DNA of 64,000 nucleotides from Olsenella_L kribbiana. GTDB lineage: Bacteria > Actinomycetota > Coriobacteriia > Coriobacteriales > Atopobiaceae. A program made the translations under genes and the position numbers. The notes under the pieces are model-generated. The model was given only the letters and a program-made list of their open reading frames with translations. It made no database searches and was not told the DNA's origin. This document shows positions 41,769 through 49,289 of the stretch, piece after piece; the first letter of the stretch is position 1, and the number at the start of each line of letters is the position of its first letter. Where the stretch lies: assembly GCF_036408795.1 (NCBI RefSeq), contig NZ_JAZGJP010000008.1, positions 1 through 64,000 on the forward strand, given 5' to 3'.

Positions 41769-42562
41769 GGTCACTCCCTGGGTGAGCGAAGAGTAGAGGT
41801 GATGTGTGGATGCAGTTCCCACAAGCCGAAAGACTACCACGTACGGCTTCAGATTTTCACCACATCTCCGGCTTTGGACAGCTGGATTCTGTGGGTGGAC
41901 GCCGTAACAGAAGCGTGCGCAATCAGAAACTTAGAAGAGTGCTTCGGGAAAGCTTCACGGCACCAAGCCATCCTAGACTGGCTTCAGGCGAGCGGGAAAC
42001 GGGAATCTATTCCAGCCGACCGTAAGCCCCTCCCTCCCTGTTGCCTCTGCCTGTCCAAGGGATTGGCAGAGGCATATCAGGCAGAGCTGTCTCGTGGGAT
42101 TCCTGGCGACTCGGCCGTTCGGCGCCAAATTGGCACCGCTCGGCACGGGAGTCCCGAAAGAGGCGAAGGACCTGGGTAGGAATATAAGCGAACAGAAAAG
42201 GGTCGCACCAAAGAGGCTGCGACGAGAGAAGGGGGTGAGTCCGATGGGCATAGATGAGAGCTCTATAGTGCGTCTGCCCGAGGACCGCTGACCTTATCTG
42301 ACGGGTGTGGGTTTCAGCCCCCCCCCGCGTACTGGCTGTCCGAGACAGAGCAATGCCAGCCGGGCAATCGGGCAGACGTATGATATTTAGCTGGGTGAGC
42401 TCCGGTGCTTCGTGCATCCATTTCACTTTGGTCCAGCACGTGACGAGCGCGTGGCTGTGGCGGCGGGAATGGGCACTGCGAGCCTGAGGAAGGTTCCGAC
42501 GTCTGTTTCGGCATGATGCAGGAAGCAAAGTTCCGATTCCGTTTTGGCGCCTGGCGCCGAGA

Positions 42563-42581
42563 GGGATGACACCAAAGTTCT
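42563..42581 (+). repeat. Direct repeat, copy 1
   Basis: GGGATGACACCAAAGTTCT, identical to a second copy at 42637-42655 (74 bases apart). Each copy is followed after 7-8 bases by a small G-rich/C-rich hairpin (GGGG...CCCC here). A partial match CAAAGTTC lies just upstream near 42524. Confidence 0.75.
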
Positions 42582-42636
42582 GAGCAGCAGGGGGTCTTTC
42601 CCCACATCAGGCATCTGTAGTCCGTCATCTGAAATG

Positions 42637-42655
42637 GGGATGACACCAAAGTTCT
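42637..42655 (+). repeat. Direct repeat, copy 2
   Basis: Second exact copy of GGGATGACACCAAAGTTCT; followed by the hairpin GGGAGC-AGAA-GCTCCC at 42663-42678. Both copies read ATG-ACA-CCA-AAG-TTC then a stop (TGA or TAG), which may be chance. Confidence 0.75.
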
Positions 42656-42815
42656 AGCGAGCGGGAGCAGAAGCTCCCTCATTGAGGCATCTATCGGATT
42701 GCCGCACTTCGATGGAAGGCGGCAGAGCGGAGGAGGGGATACCGAAGTAATAGAGACGATCTATCCAATCGTTCGGTTTTTCGCTATCCTCGCTCTCGAT
42801 GATAGCTGAGCTGTG

Positions 42816-42852
42816 GGGCGGACCGCGCAATCGGGCACGGTCCGCCCTGTTT
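42816..42852 (+). terminator. Plus-strand intrinsic terminator with no gene before it
   Basis: GGGCGGACCG (42816-42825) and CGGTCCGCCC (42838-42847) form a 10-bp stem followed by TGTTT. A second, weaker candidate ACGAT/ATCGT followed by TCGGTTTTT lies at 42756-42781. Neither has a protein gene upstream on this strand, so they end a non-coding transcript or act as attenuators for the gene at 42925. Confidence 0.7.
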
Positions 42853-42924
42853 CATGTCGGGCGTGTCTGAAAAGCTGCAGGCTGGGTATAGCTTGGAGCC
42901 AGAAAGACAACTTGGGGAGGCATG

Positions 42925-43353
42925 ATGGACGAAGAAGCTGAGTACGTGGTCCCGTCGGATGAAGAGGAACGCAGAGAGGCACGCGAGGCAGGAGAGCGTG
43001 CGCTCAAGAGCCTCAGGGAGGCCCGGGGCTACCTTGCAAAGGCAAGCAGCTGGGGCCTCGTCGACCTCTTCGGCGGCAACTTCATCTCCGGTGCGCTGAA
43101 GCATGCCCGCCTTGCCGAGGCGCGCGAGGCGATCGGCCAGGCAAAGCGCGATGTCCAGGCCTTCCAGAAGGAGCTCGGCGACGTCCGGGATGTCGAGCAT
43201 CTGAAGGTCGATGTGGATGGCTTCCTCGAGTTTGCCGATTTCGTATTTGATGGCGCGATTGCCGACATCCTGGTCCAGTCCAGGATCGAGAAGGCAAAAG
43301 ACTCGGTCGATGATGCTATCGCCGGCATCGAGCGCTCGCTCAGAGACCTGTAA
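42925..43353 (+). CDS. Conserved hypothetical helical protein
   Basis: A 142-residue, highly charged, helical protein without a signal or membrane span. The segment S-S-W-G-L-V-D-L-F-G-G-N-F-I-S-G-A-L-K-H followed by A-R-E-A-I-G-Q-A-K-R-D-V-Q-A-F-Q-K-E-L recalls a small conserved protein widespread in Bacillota (D-L-x-G-G-G-F-x-S-x-x-x-K-H pattern), function unknown. GGGGAGGC precedes ATG-ATG; the second ATG (42925) has the better gap. It has its own terminator. Confidence 0.75.
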   Translation: MDEEAEYVVPSDEEERREAREAGERALKSLREARGYLAKASSWGLVDLFGGNFISGALKHARLAEAREAIGQAKRDVQAFQKELGDVRDVEHLKVDVDGFLEFADFVFDGAIADILVQSRIEKAKDSVDDAIAGIERSLRDL

Positions 43354-43356
43354 GAG

Positions 43357-43389
43357 AAGCGGGAGGGACACGAAAAGCCTCTCCCGCTT
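43357..43389. terminator. Intrinsic terminator
   Basis: AAGCGGGAG (43357-43365) pairs with CTCCCGCTT (43381-43389), followed by TTGC; between convergent genes. Confidence 0.8.
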
Positions 43390-43409
43390 TTGCATTCCTT
43401 CGGATGTTC

Positions 43410-43901
43410 TTACTGGGCTGCCGTGAACGTCAGATGCCCGAGCACGGTATCCAGATCGTCCATGCCAGAGGCATCGCGCAGATAGATGTAGTTCTTTCCA
43501 TCAGGCACCTCGATCAGGGCCTCTGCGATACCGGAGTCCGTATAGGTGATGACAGAGGAGCCGTTGATCTCGGTCGTCGTGTAGTCTGAAGCGGATTTTG
43601 CAGAGGCGACGTAGGAGTCGTAGTCGGCCTTCAGGATCAGGAACCCATAGGCTGCGACCTTGCCGTCTTTCGAGACATCGAAGTTCACGCCCTGTTGCAC
43701 GAGGTCATAGCCATCCGACGTATCGCAGCTGATAGCGACATCGGCATTCTGGAGGATGCCGGTCGTGATCGTCGCTCCGGATGTCTGCTGCGATGCAGCG
43801 GTCGTGGTCTCGCCCGTGCTTCCGCAGGCAGAAAGGCTTGCCGCAAGGAGCAGGCCCGACACGAGGGCACAGACGCGGTGTGCGAGCTTGGCCGGTTTCA
43901 T
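43410..43901 (-). CDS. Putative lipoprotein
   Basis: A 163-residue secreted lipoprotein. Signal peptide with basic start and hydrophobic core, lipobox L-S-A-C with lipidated C26, then a Ser/Thr/Gly-rich spacer and a mixed alpha/beta domain of about 120 residues ending in L-T-F-T-A-A-Q. I do not recognise the domain; short lipoproteins of this layout are frequent in Coriobacteriia. The gene diverges from ydcF. Confidence 0.75.
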   Translation of the reverse strand: MKPAKLAHRVCALVSGLLLAASLSACGSTGETTTAASQQTSGATITTGILQNADVAISCDTSDGYDLVQQGVNFDVSKDGKVAAYGFLILKADYDSYVASAKSASDYTTTEINGSSVITYTDSGIAEALIEVPDGKNYIYLRDASGMDDLDTVLGHLTFTAAQ

Positions 43902-44045
43902 GGATGCTCCTTTCGGGACGGTCTGAAAAGCATGCCTTTCATGCTACCCGAAGATGGCGGAAGCTGTCGGGATTTGATGATTCCTGCACCTCGTGCACCG
44001 GCGGCTTGCTAGGCTTGAAGCAGAAGCTGCGAGGAAGGTGCTGCT

Positions 44046-44729
44046 ATGGATTCTCAGGATATCGATCGGCTGGCGCGCTTGATCTTCGAATACGGCGAGA
44101 GTGCAGATTCAGAGCTTATGCCTGCATCTGCCATCCTGGCCTTTGGAAGCCACGACGAGCATGTGGCGGAGCGGGCAGCGGAGCTCTGGCATGAGGGGCT
44201 TGCTCCCTTCATCATCTTCACAGGTGGCCTGGGACGCATAACGAAGAGGCTCTGGCAGGAACCGGAAGCAGAGCGCTTCGCCCATATCGCCGAGGAGGCG
44301 GGCGTTCCTGCCGATGCGATCGTCACTGAGCCCGATTCCACGAATACGGGCGACAATATCCGCTTCACGCGGGAGCTCATGAGGAAGAAGGGGATTGCGA
44401 AGGCACGCCTCATTGTCGTCGAGCGTCCCTACCGTGCGCTTCGCACAAGGGCGACCGTGAGCTGCCTCTGGCCGGGACTGACGTTCCAGGTTGCCGTGCC
44501 GGATATCGGCTACGATGAGTATGCACGCTGGTACGCAAGCGGCCTGGCACCGATCTCGAAGCATGAGTTCATCTCGGTGCTCGTGGGCGATGTCGAGCGC
44601 AATGTCATCTATCCCGAGCGCGGCTGGCAGGACCCCGTCATGACGCCAGAGACGGTGCTCGATGCAAGCAGGATGCTTGCACAGGCGGGCTACACAGAAC
44701 AGCTGCTGCCCGATGTGAGCATCTGGTAG
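44046..44729 (+). CDS. YdcF/ElyC-SanA family protein (DUF218)
   Basis: A 227-residue DUF218 protein. Core motifs are A-I-L-A-F-G-S-H-D, I-I-F-T-G-G-L-G, E-P-D-S-T-N-T-G-D-N-I and V-E-R-P-Y-R-A-L-R-T. It lacks the membrane spans of ElyC and so resembles soluble YdcF, which binds S-adenosylmethionine in E. coli; the role is unknown. It begins a four-gene set with the Cof phosphatase, HD hydrolase and GNAT genes. Confidence 0.85.
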   Translation: MDSQDIDRLARLIFEYGESADSELMPASAILAFGSHDEHVAERAAELWHEGLAPFIIFTGGLGRITKRLWQEPEAERFAHIAEEAGVPADAIVTEPDSTNTGDNIRFTRELMRKKGIAKARLIVVERPYRALRTRATVSCLWPGLTFQVAVPDIGYDEYARWYASGLAPISKHEFISVLVGDVERNVIYPERGWQDPVMTPETVLDASRMLAQAGYTEQLLPDVSIW

Positions 44730-44762
44730 GACAGCAGGGGACCCGAAAGATTGGGGGCAGAC

Positions 44763-45611
44763 ATGATCGAAGCGATTCTGCTCGATGTGGACGGCACGCT
44801 CACGAACGACAGGAAGGAGATCACGCCGAAGACCGAGGCTGCGCTCAGGGCTGCTGAAGCGGCGGGCATCCGGCTTGTGCTGGCAAGCGGCAGGACCGAC
44901 AACGGCCTTTCGCGCTTCGGACGCCAGCTTGGCATGTATGAGCACGACGGTGTCTTTGTCTGCTACAACGGCGCAAAGGCCGTGGACTGCCAGACAGGAG
45001 AGATCCTCTTCAACCAGGCCATGAGCGTAGATGCTGCCAAGCGTGTCCTCGAGCATATGAAGCGCTTCTGTGTGTGGCCGATCATGGACCACGGCTGCTA
45101 CATGTACGTGAACGATGTCTTTGCCGGCATGGTCACGAATCCGGATGGCACCCGCCGCAACATCATCGAGTACGAGTCGCGCTCGAACAGCTACCTGCTC
45201 TGCGAAGAGCGCGACCTTGCCGCGTTCGTCGACTGGGAGCCGAACAAGATTCTCGTCGCCGGCGAGCCTGCCTACCTCGAGAAGCATTGGCAAAAGATGG
45301 CAGAGCCCTTCGAGGGCGAGCTCAGCTCCATGTTCACGGCACCCTACTACTACGAGTTCACGGCCAAGGGCGTCGACAAGTCGAAGGCGCTCCGCGAGAG
45401 CTTCTCTGCTCTCGACATCGCTCCCGAGAACGTGATCGCCTTCGGCGATGCGCAGAACGATATCACGATGCTCAAGTGGGCAGGCATAGGGGTCGCTATG
45501 GGCAACGCCGTCGACGAGACGAAGGAAGCGGCCGACGAGGTGACGCTCTCGAACGAGGAGGACGGCATCGCCGCTTCCCTCGCGAAGCATCTGCCGGATA
45601 TCTGCGGATAG
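44763..45611 (+). CDS. Cof-type HAD phosphatase
   Basis: A 282-residue haloacid dehalogenase-type phosphatase of the Cof/YidA subgroup acting on small phosphorylated metabolites (sugar phosphates, FMN). Motif I is D8-V-D10-G-T-L-T, motif II A-S-G-R-T, motif III K-S-K-A-L, motif IV G-D-A-Q-N-D; a type IIB cap lies between. ATG 44763 follows GGGGGCAGAC. Spacing to the next gene is 11 bases. Confidence 0.9.
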   Translation: MIEAILLDVDGTLTNDRKEITPKTEAALRAAEAAGIRLVLASGRTDNGLSRFGRQLGMYEHDGVFVCYNGAKAVDCQTGEILFNQAMSVDAAKRVLEHMKRFCVWPIMDHGCYMYVNDVFAGMVTNPDGTRRNIIEYESRSNSYLLCEERDLAAFVDWEPNKILVAGEPAYLEKHWQKMAEPFEGELSSMFTAPYYYEFTAKGVDKSKALRESFSALDIAPENVIAFGDAQNDITMLKWAGIGVAMGNAVDETKEAADEVTLSNEEDGIAASLAKHLPDICG

Positions 45612-45622
45612 GGACGGCTTGC

Positions 45623-46147
45623 ATGGATGTACAGATGGCCGACCCCGATGCTCTGGCAGAGGCGCTCTTCGGCACCGATGAACGTGCGATGCGTGCCTAT
45701 GCCCTTGCCAGGCGTGCCCATGCAGGGCAGCGCGACAAGGCGGGAGCGCCCTATATCCTGCATCCCCTGAGCGTGGCTCAGGGAGTGATGGCAAGCGGGG
45801 ATGAAGATGCCCTCGTCTGCGCCCTGCTCCATGATGTGGTGGAGGATGGAGGCGTGGACCTCGATGAGATACGGCAGGAGTTCGGAGACGCGGCAGGGGA
45901 TGCCGTGGGGCTTCTGACGCATGAAGAGGGCGTGCCCTACCTTGACTATGTAAGGCATATCGCCGAGAGCGGTTCTGCTGCGGCTATCCGGTGCAAGATC
46001 TCGGACCTTGCGCAGAACCTCGATATCGCGCGTCTTCCCGAGGCAGGCCAGCAGGATTTTGAGCGGTTGGAGAAGAAATACCTGCCGGCACTCCGCATCC
46101 TGCTCGACAGGCTCGAGAAAGGTGTGGCAGACGCAGCCGATGAATGA
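45623..46147 (+). CDS. HD-domain hydrolase, small alarmone hydrolase (MESH1)-like
   Basis: A 174-residue stand-alone HD protein resembling the hydrolase half of RelA/SpoT. Motifs are A-H-A-G-Q-R-D-K-A-G-A-P-Y-I-L-H-P, A-L-L-H-D-V-V-E-D and a later R-C-K-I-S-D-L-A-Q-N-L-D. This set (R..H...HD...ED...N) is that of ppGpp hydrolases such as MESH1/SAH, so it may degrade (p)ppGpp; family members can also hydrolyse NADPH. The binding site before ATG 45623 is weak. Its end overlaps the GNAT gene by eight bases. Confidence 0.78.
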   Translation: MDVQMADPDALAEALFGTDERAMRAYALARRAHAGQRDKAGAPYILHPLSVAQGVMASGDEDALVCALLHDVVEDGGVDLDEIRQEFGDAAGDAVGLLTHEEGVPYLDYVRHIAESGSAAAIRCKISDLAQNLDIARLPEAGQQDFERLEKKYLPALRILLDRLEKGVADAADE

Positions 46148-46685
46148 GCTTTCGGTTGCTTGTGCAGAGCATCTTGCCGGCGAAGATGAAGAAGCCGTCC
46201 TGGCACTTCTTGAAGAGACGGAAGGCGAGTTCGTGCCGCCGCTCTCCAAGAGGGCATCGACCCATCAGACAGACTTGAGCACGCCTGCAGCCTCAGACAA
46301 GACTGGGGTCGAAGCCTACTTTGCAGAGCTTGCAGGCCAGCCGTTCCTGCTTGCGCGGGAAGGCAGGAGGTTTGCCGGCTTTCTCTCCTATATCAGAGGC
46401 TTCGATGCGGGATGGATCCGTCTCGGTGCAGATGCGGTCTACATTACGACCATCTGCACCGCGCCAGAATTTCGCCATCGCGGTGTTGCTTCTGCGCTCT
46501 ACCGCGCCCTCGAGAAGAGGATCTGCCCTTCTGCCATGCTCATAAGGACCTGGTCGACAAATGGGGCGCAGCGCTCGCTGCTCGAGAAGGGCGGCTATCG
46601 CATGGTGCGCTGCCTCGCAGATGACCGCGGGCCTGGCATCGACACGCTCTACTATCTGAAGGAGCTCGGGAAGGTCTCAATCTAG
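46140..46685 (+). CDS. GNAT family N-acetyltransferase
   Basis: A 181-residue acetyltransferase. The acetyl-CoA-binding motif A is T-T-I-C-T-A-P-E-F-R-H-R-G-V-A-S-A-L-Y, followed by the N-x-x-x-x-x-L-Y-x-x-x-G-like N-G-A-Q-R-S-L-L-E-K-G-G-Y. Substrate unknown. It overlaps the HD gene and ends the four-gene set. Confidence 0.83.
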   Translation: MNELSVACAEHLAGEDEEAVLALLEETEGEFVPPLSKRASTHQTDLSTPAASDKTGVEAYFAELAGQPFLLAREGRRFAGFLSYIRGFDAGWIRLGADAVYITTICTAPEFRHRGVASALYRALEKRICPSAMLIRTWSTNGAQRSLLEKGGYRMVRCLADDRGPGIDTLYYLKELGKVSI

Positions 46686-46695
46686 GGGAGAAGAA

Positions 46696-46727
46696 AAGGA
46701 CCCGGTGCCTTCTGGCATCGGGTCCTT
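46696..46727. terminator. Bidirectional terminator
   Basis: AAGGACCCGGTGCC (46696-46709), loop TTCT, GGCATCGGGTCCTT (46714-46727); one G-T pair. Confidence 0.83.
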
Positions 46728-46746
46728 GAGCATTGATGGCTCTGCG

Positions 46747-47673
46747 CTAGCGTGCCTGCTGGAGGCTCCTCGAGGGGATGGGTGCTGTCTTTTCAGCAGG
46801 CTTGGCCTTCGCCTTGCCGGAGAGCTCCGAGAAGGCTGCGCCGCCGAGGATGAGGACAGCTCCTGCAAGCTGCGCTGCGCTCATGGGCTCGCCGAGCAGG
46901 ATGACGGAGAAGACGACAGCAGAGAGCGGCTCGAGATAGCCGCAGACCGACACGGTCTGGACCGGCAGGTCGTGCATCGCAGCGAAGTAGAGGAAGCAGC
47001 CAAGGCCGGTATTGACGAAGCCGAGCATGAGGGCAGGAGCGATATCGGTGGCAGCAAAGGAAGGAAGCGCCTGGCCTGTCAGAAGAGCATAGATGAAGAC
47101 GCAGGCAAAGCTGCCGATGAGCTGCACGGTCGCATTCTCGAGGCCGCAGATGTCGGTGACCTTCTTCGAGAAGATGACCATGAGGGCATACATGACCGCG
47201 GACATGAAGCCGCAGATAAGGCCGAACAGAGAGAGCGTGCCCTGAAGTCCCTGGCCGACGACGAGGAAGCATCCGCCGACGACAGCTGCAAAGCCGGCAA
47301 GCTTGCGGGCACCGAGGTGCATATGGAAGAGAATCGGCGAGAGGGCCATGACAATGACAGGGCCGCAATAGTAGAGAAGGGAAGAGACGCCGACGCCGAT
47401 CAGACGGTAGGCCTGGAAGAGGAAGATCCAGCCGCCGCCAAGTGCTGCTCCCGAAAGGGCAAGGAAGAGCGCCTGCTTCGGGTGTGCGGCACTCTGGAGC
47501 GTCTCATGGCTGCGGAGAAGCCCGGCTGCGAGTATGACGGCGAGGAGGAGGCTGCCGAGGAACGTGCGCACGAGCACGATCTGGGTGGAAGGAAGGAGCA
47601 TCTGTGCCGCTACAATGCCATTGGAGCCAAAGAGAAGCAGCGCTGCGAGATAGCGGAGCAGGGATTTCCTCAT
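46747..47673 (-). CDS. EamA/DMT family transporter, RhaT-like
   Basis: A 308-residue membrane protein with ten spans in two EamA repeats (F-G-S-N-G-I-V-A-A near residue 16, then E-P-L-S-A-V-V-F-S-V-I-L-L-G-E-P in the second repeat), plus a cytoplasmic tail. ATG 47673 follows AAAGGTGCATCC; the longer frame to 48309 is the shadow of the LysR gene. It is divergent from a LysR regulator with a palindrome between, so it is the likely target. Confidence 0.85.
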   Translation of the reverse strand: MRKSLLRYLAALLLFGSNGIVAAQMLLPSTQIVLVRTFLGSLLLAVILAAGLLRSHETLQSAAHPKQALFLALSGAALGGGWIFLFQAYRLIGVGVSSLLYYCGPVIVMALSPILFHMHLGARKLAGFAAVVGGCFLVVGQGLQGTLSLFGLICGFMSAVMYALMVIFSKKVTDICGLENATVQLIGSFACVFIYALLTGQALPSFAATDIAPALMLGFVNTGLGCFLYFAAMHDLPVQTVSVCGYLEPLSAVVFSVILLGEPMSAAQLAGAVLILGGAAFSELSGKAKAKPAEKTAPIPSRSLQQAR

Positions 47674-47719
47674 GGATGCACCTTTCCAGATGATTGCCGT
47701 GCCACCCATTTTCCCAGAG

Positions 47720-47739
47720 CGCTTTTTACAATAAAAGCG
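47720..47739. promoter_or_regulatory. Palindromic operator between EamA and LysR genes
   Basis: CGCTTTT-TACAAT-AAAAGCG, 7-bp arms, inside a 114-base divergent AT-rich promoter region that also holds TATGATAAATATGTTG. Fits LysR binding and autoregulation; inferred. Confidence 0.55.
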
Positions 47740-47787
47740 AATATGATAAATATGTTGTATTATGAATTGTGATGGAAAGGAGCGGGC

Positions 47788-48666
47788 ATGGACACGAACA
47801 TCCAGAAGTACCGCGCCCTTATCGAGGCAGTCGATCAGGGCAGCTTCTCGCGGGCGGCAGAGGTCCTCGAATGCTCGCAGCCGGGCATCAGCCGCATGAT
47901 TGCAGATCTCGAGCATGACTGGCGCGTCCGCCTTGTCGAACGTGGCCGTGGCGGCGTCTCGCTCACGGCTGAAGGCAAGAAGATCCTGCCGTACGTGCGC
48001 CGGGTCGTCGAAGAGGACCGGGAGCTCCACAGCCGGATCGACGACGTGAACGGCCTTGCAGTCGGCACGGTGCGCATCGGCTCGTTCACGAGCGTGGCCA
48101 CGCACTGGCTCCCGCATGTGATTGCGCGCTTCCAGAAGGACTTCCCCCAGATCGACTATGAGCTCGTGATGGGCGACTACACCGAGATAGAGCGCTGGGT
48201 GCAGGAGGGCAGGGTCGACTGCGGCTTCATTGCCGGAAAGCCGAAGAGCACCCTCATGGACAGGCTGCTCGACCGTGACGAGATGCTGGCTGTGGTGCCC
48301 GAAGGGCACCGGCTCGCTTCCAGGGATTCCTGCGCTCTCGAGGACCTCTGCCGCGAGCCGTTCATGATGCTGCAGCAGAGCGGCGACACCGAGGTCTCAG
48401 GCATATTCGAGGCTGCGCATCTTGCACCTGACGTCCGCTTCGTGACCTGGGATGACTATGCAATCATGTCGATGGTGGAAAACGGCCTCGGCGTCTCCGT
48501 GCTGCCGAGTCTCGTGCTCAAGCGCAATCCCTATCACATCAAGCTGCTGCACCTCGAGGAGCCAGCCTTCAGAAACATCCGCGTGATCACACGTCCGGAC
48601 ATCTCGAAGATCGCCTCGAAGTTCCTGGAATACCTGAAGTACAGAAACGAGACAGTGGAGGACTAG
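47788..48666 (+). CDS. LysR family transcriptional regulator
   Basis: A 292-residue LysR-type regulator. The N-terminal winged helix (Y-R-A-L-I-E-A-V-D-Q-G-S-F-S-R-A-A-E-V-L) spans about 1-60, followed by a two-lobe effector domain of periplasmic-binding fold. The effector is unknown. AAAGGAGCGGGC precedes the ATG. Divergent placement from the EamA gene suggests it controls export by that carrier. Its 3' end overlaps the convergent macrodomain gene by four bases. Confidence 0.9.
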   Translation: MDTNIQKYRALIEAVDQGSFSRAAEVLECSQPGISRMIADLEHDWRVRLVERGRGGVSLTAEGKKILPYVRRVVEEDRELHSRIDDVNGLAVGTVRIGSFTSVATHWLPHVIARFQKDFPQIDYELVMGDYTEIERWVQEGRVDCGFIAGKPKSTLMDRLLDRDEMLAVVPEGHRLASRDSCALEDLCREPFMMLQQSGDTEVSGIFEAAHLAPDVRFVTWDDYAIMSMVENGLGVSVLPSLVLKRNPYHIKLLHLEEPAFRNIRVITRPDISKIASKFLEYLKYRNETVED

Positions 48667-49226
48667 CGCAGCTTCTCCACTTCTATGCCTTCTGGCGCAT
48701 CCTTGCAGACAAAGAGCTGCTCTGCCAGAACCTTGCCCTGGCAGAACTCTGTGTCCTTGAAGAGGCAGAAGCGGATCTCGTCGAAAGAGGGCGCTTCTGC
48801 AAGGAGGATCTCGAGCGCCAGAGGCAGTGCCTCTTCGAGGGGATAGCCATAGACGCCTGTCGAGATCGAGCAGAACGAGATCGTGCGCGCGCCTGCATGT
48901 CTTGCCTCTTCGCATGAGGTGCGGTAGCAGGAGGCAAGCTGCTCGCGTGCGCGCTGAGGAGTCTCCCTTGCATAGATGGGGCCGACGGTATGCACGATGA
49001 AGCGGCAGCCGGTGCGGGCTTCAAGGTTGAAAGACGGCGTCACGACAGCCTGTCCCGTCGGGCAGAAGCCAATCTTCCTGCAGGCACGGTCAAGCTCTGG
49101 ACCGGCAAGCGCATGGATCGCTCCGTCGACGCCGCCCCCTCCGGCAAGCGCGCGGTTTGCAGCATTGACGATTGCGTCGGTCTTCTGGTCTGCGACCGAG
49201 CCATGGATGAGATAGAGCATGAACAT
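48663..49226 (-). CDS. Macrodomain protein (ADP-ribose/O-acetyl-ADP-ribose hydrolase)
   Basis: A 187-residue single macrodomain of the MacroD type. Motifs are D-A-I-V-N-A-A-N-R-A-L-A-G-G-G-G-V-D-G-A-I-H, I-V-H-T-V-G-P and S-I-S-T-G-V-Y-G-Y-P. Such proteins remove ADP-ribose from proteins or deacetylate O-acetyl-ADP-ribose. AAGGGGCGA precedes ATG 49226; an ATG two codons later is also possible. No ADP-ribosyltransferase gene is seen beside it. Confidence 0.9.
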   Translation of the reverse strand: MFMLYLIHGSVADQKTDAIVNAANRALAGGGGVDGAIHALAGPELDRACRKIGFCPTGQAVVTPSFNLEARTGCRFIVHTVGPIYARETPQRAREQLASCYRTSCEEARHAGARTISFCSISTGVYGYPLEEALPLALEILLAEAPSFDEIRFCLFKDTEFCQGKVLAEQLFVCKDAPEGIEVEKLR

Positions 49227-49289
49227 TCGCCCCTTCTTTTGCCATACACTATAGACGTTTGCAGAAATGCGCTGCCAGAGAGGTGACCC

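Larger units (their letters stand above)
41769..42924. other. 1.15-kb gene-free region with hairpins, repeats and terminators
   Basis: No frame here has codon use like neighbouring genes, and the longest frames lack ribosome binding sites. Seen directly: stem GCCTCTGCC/GGCAGAGGC (42043-42073); GTCGCA/TGCGAC (42202-42223) with CCTTTTCTGTT after it on the minus strand; nine C at 42318-42326; GGCGCC-T-GGCGCC near 42546-42558; a 19-base direct repeat; hairpin GGGAGC-AGAA-GCTCCC (42663-42678); and two plus-strand terminator-like hairpins (42756-42781 and 42816-42852). This suggests non-coding transcripts or the remains of a lost element. Confidence 0.6.

Noticed and set aside
39426..42179. Long plus-strand frame (917 codons) opposite the CN hydrolase and DUF349 genes
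   Set aside because: Spans two real genes and a terminator on the other strand; no domain and no start site.
42563..42655. CRISPR array
   Set aside because: Only two copies of a 19-base repeat, spacer-like distance of 55 bases, no cas genes.
42202..42852. RNase P RNA or tmRNA in the gene-free region
   Set aside because: Conserved cores (GAGGAAAGTC of RNase P; tRNA-like ends and tag reading frame of tmRNA) are not found.
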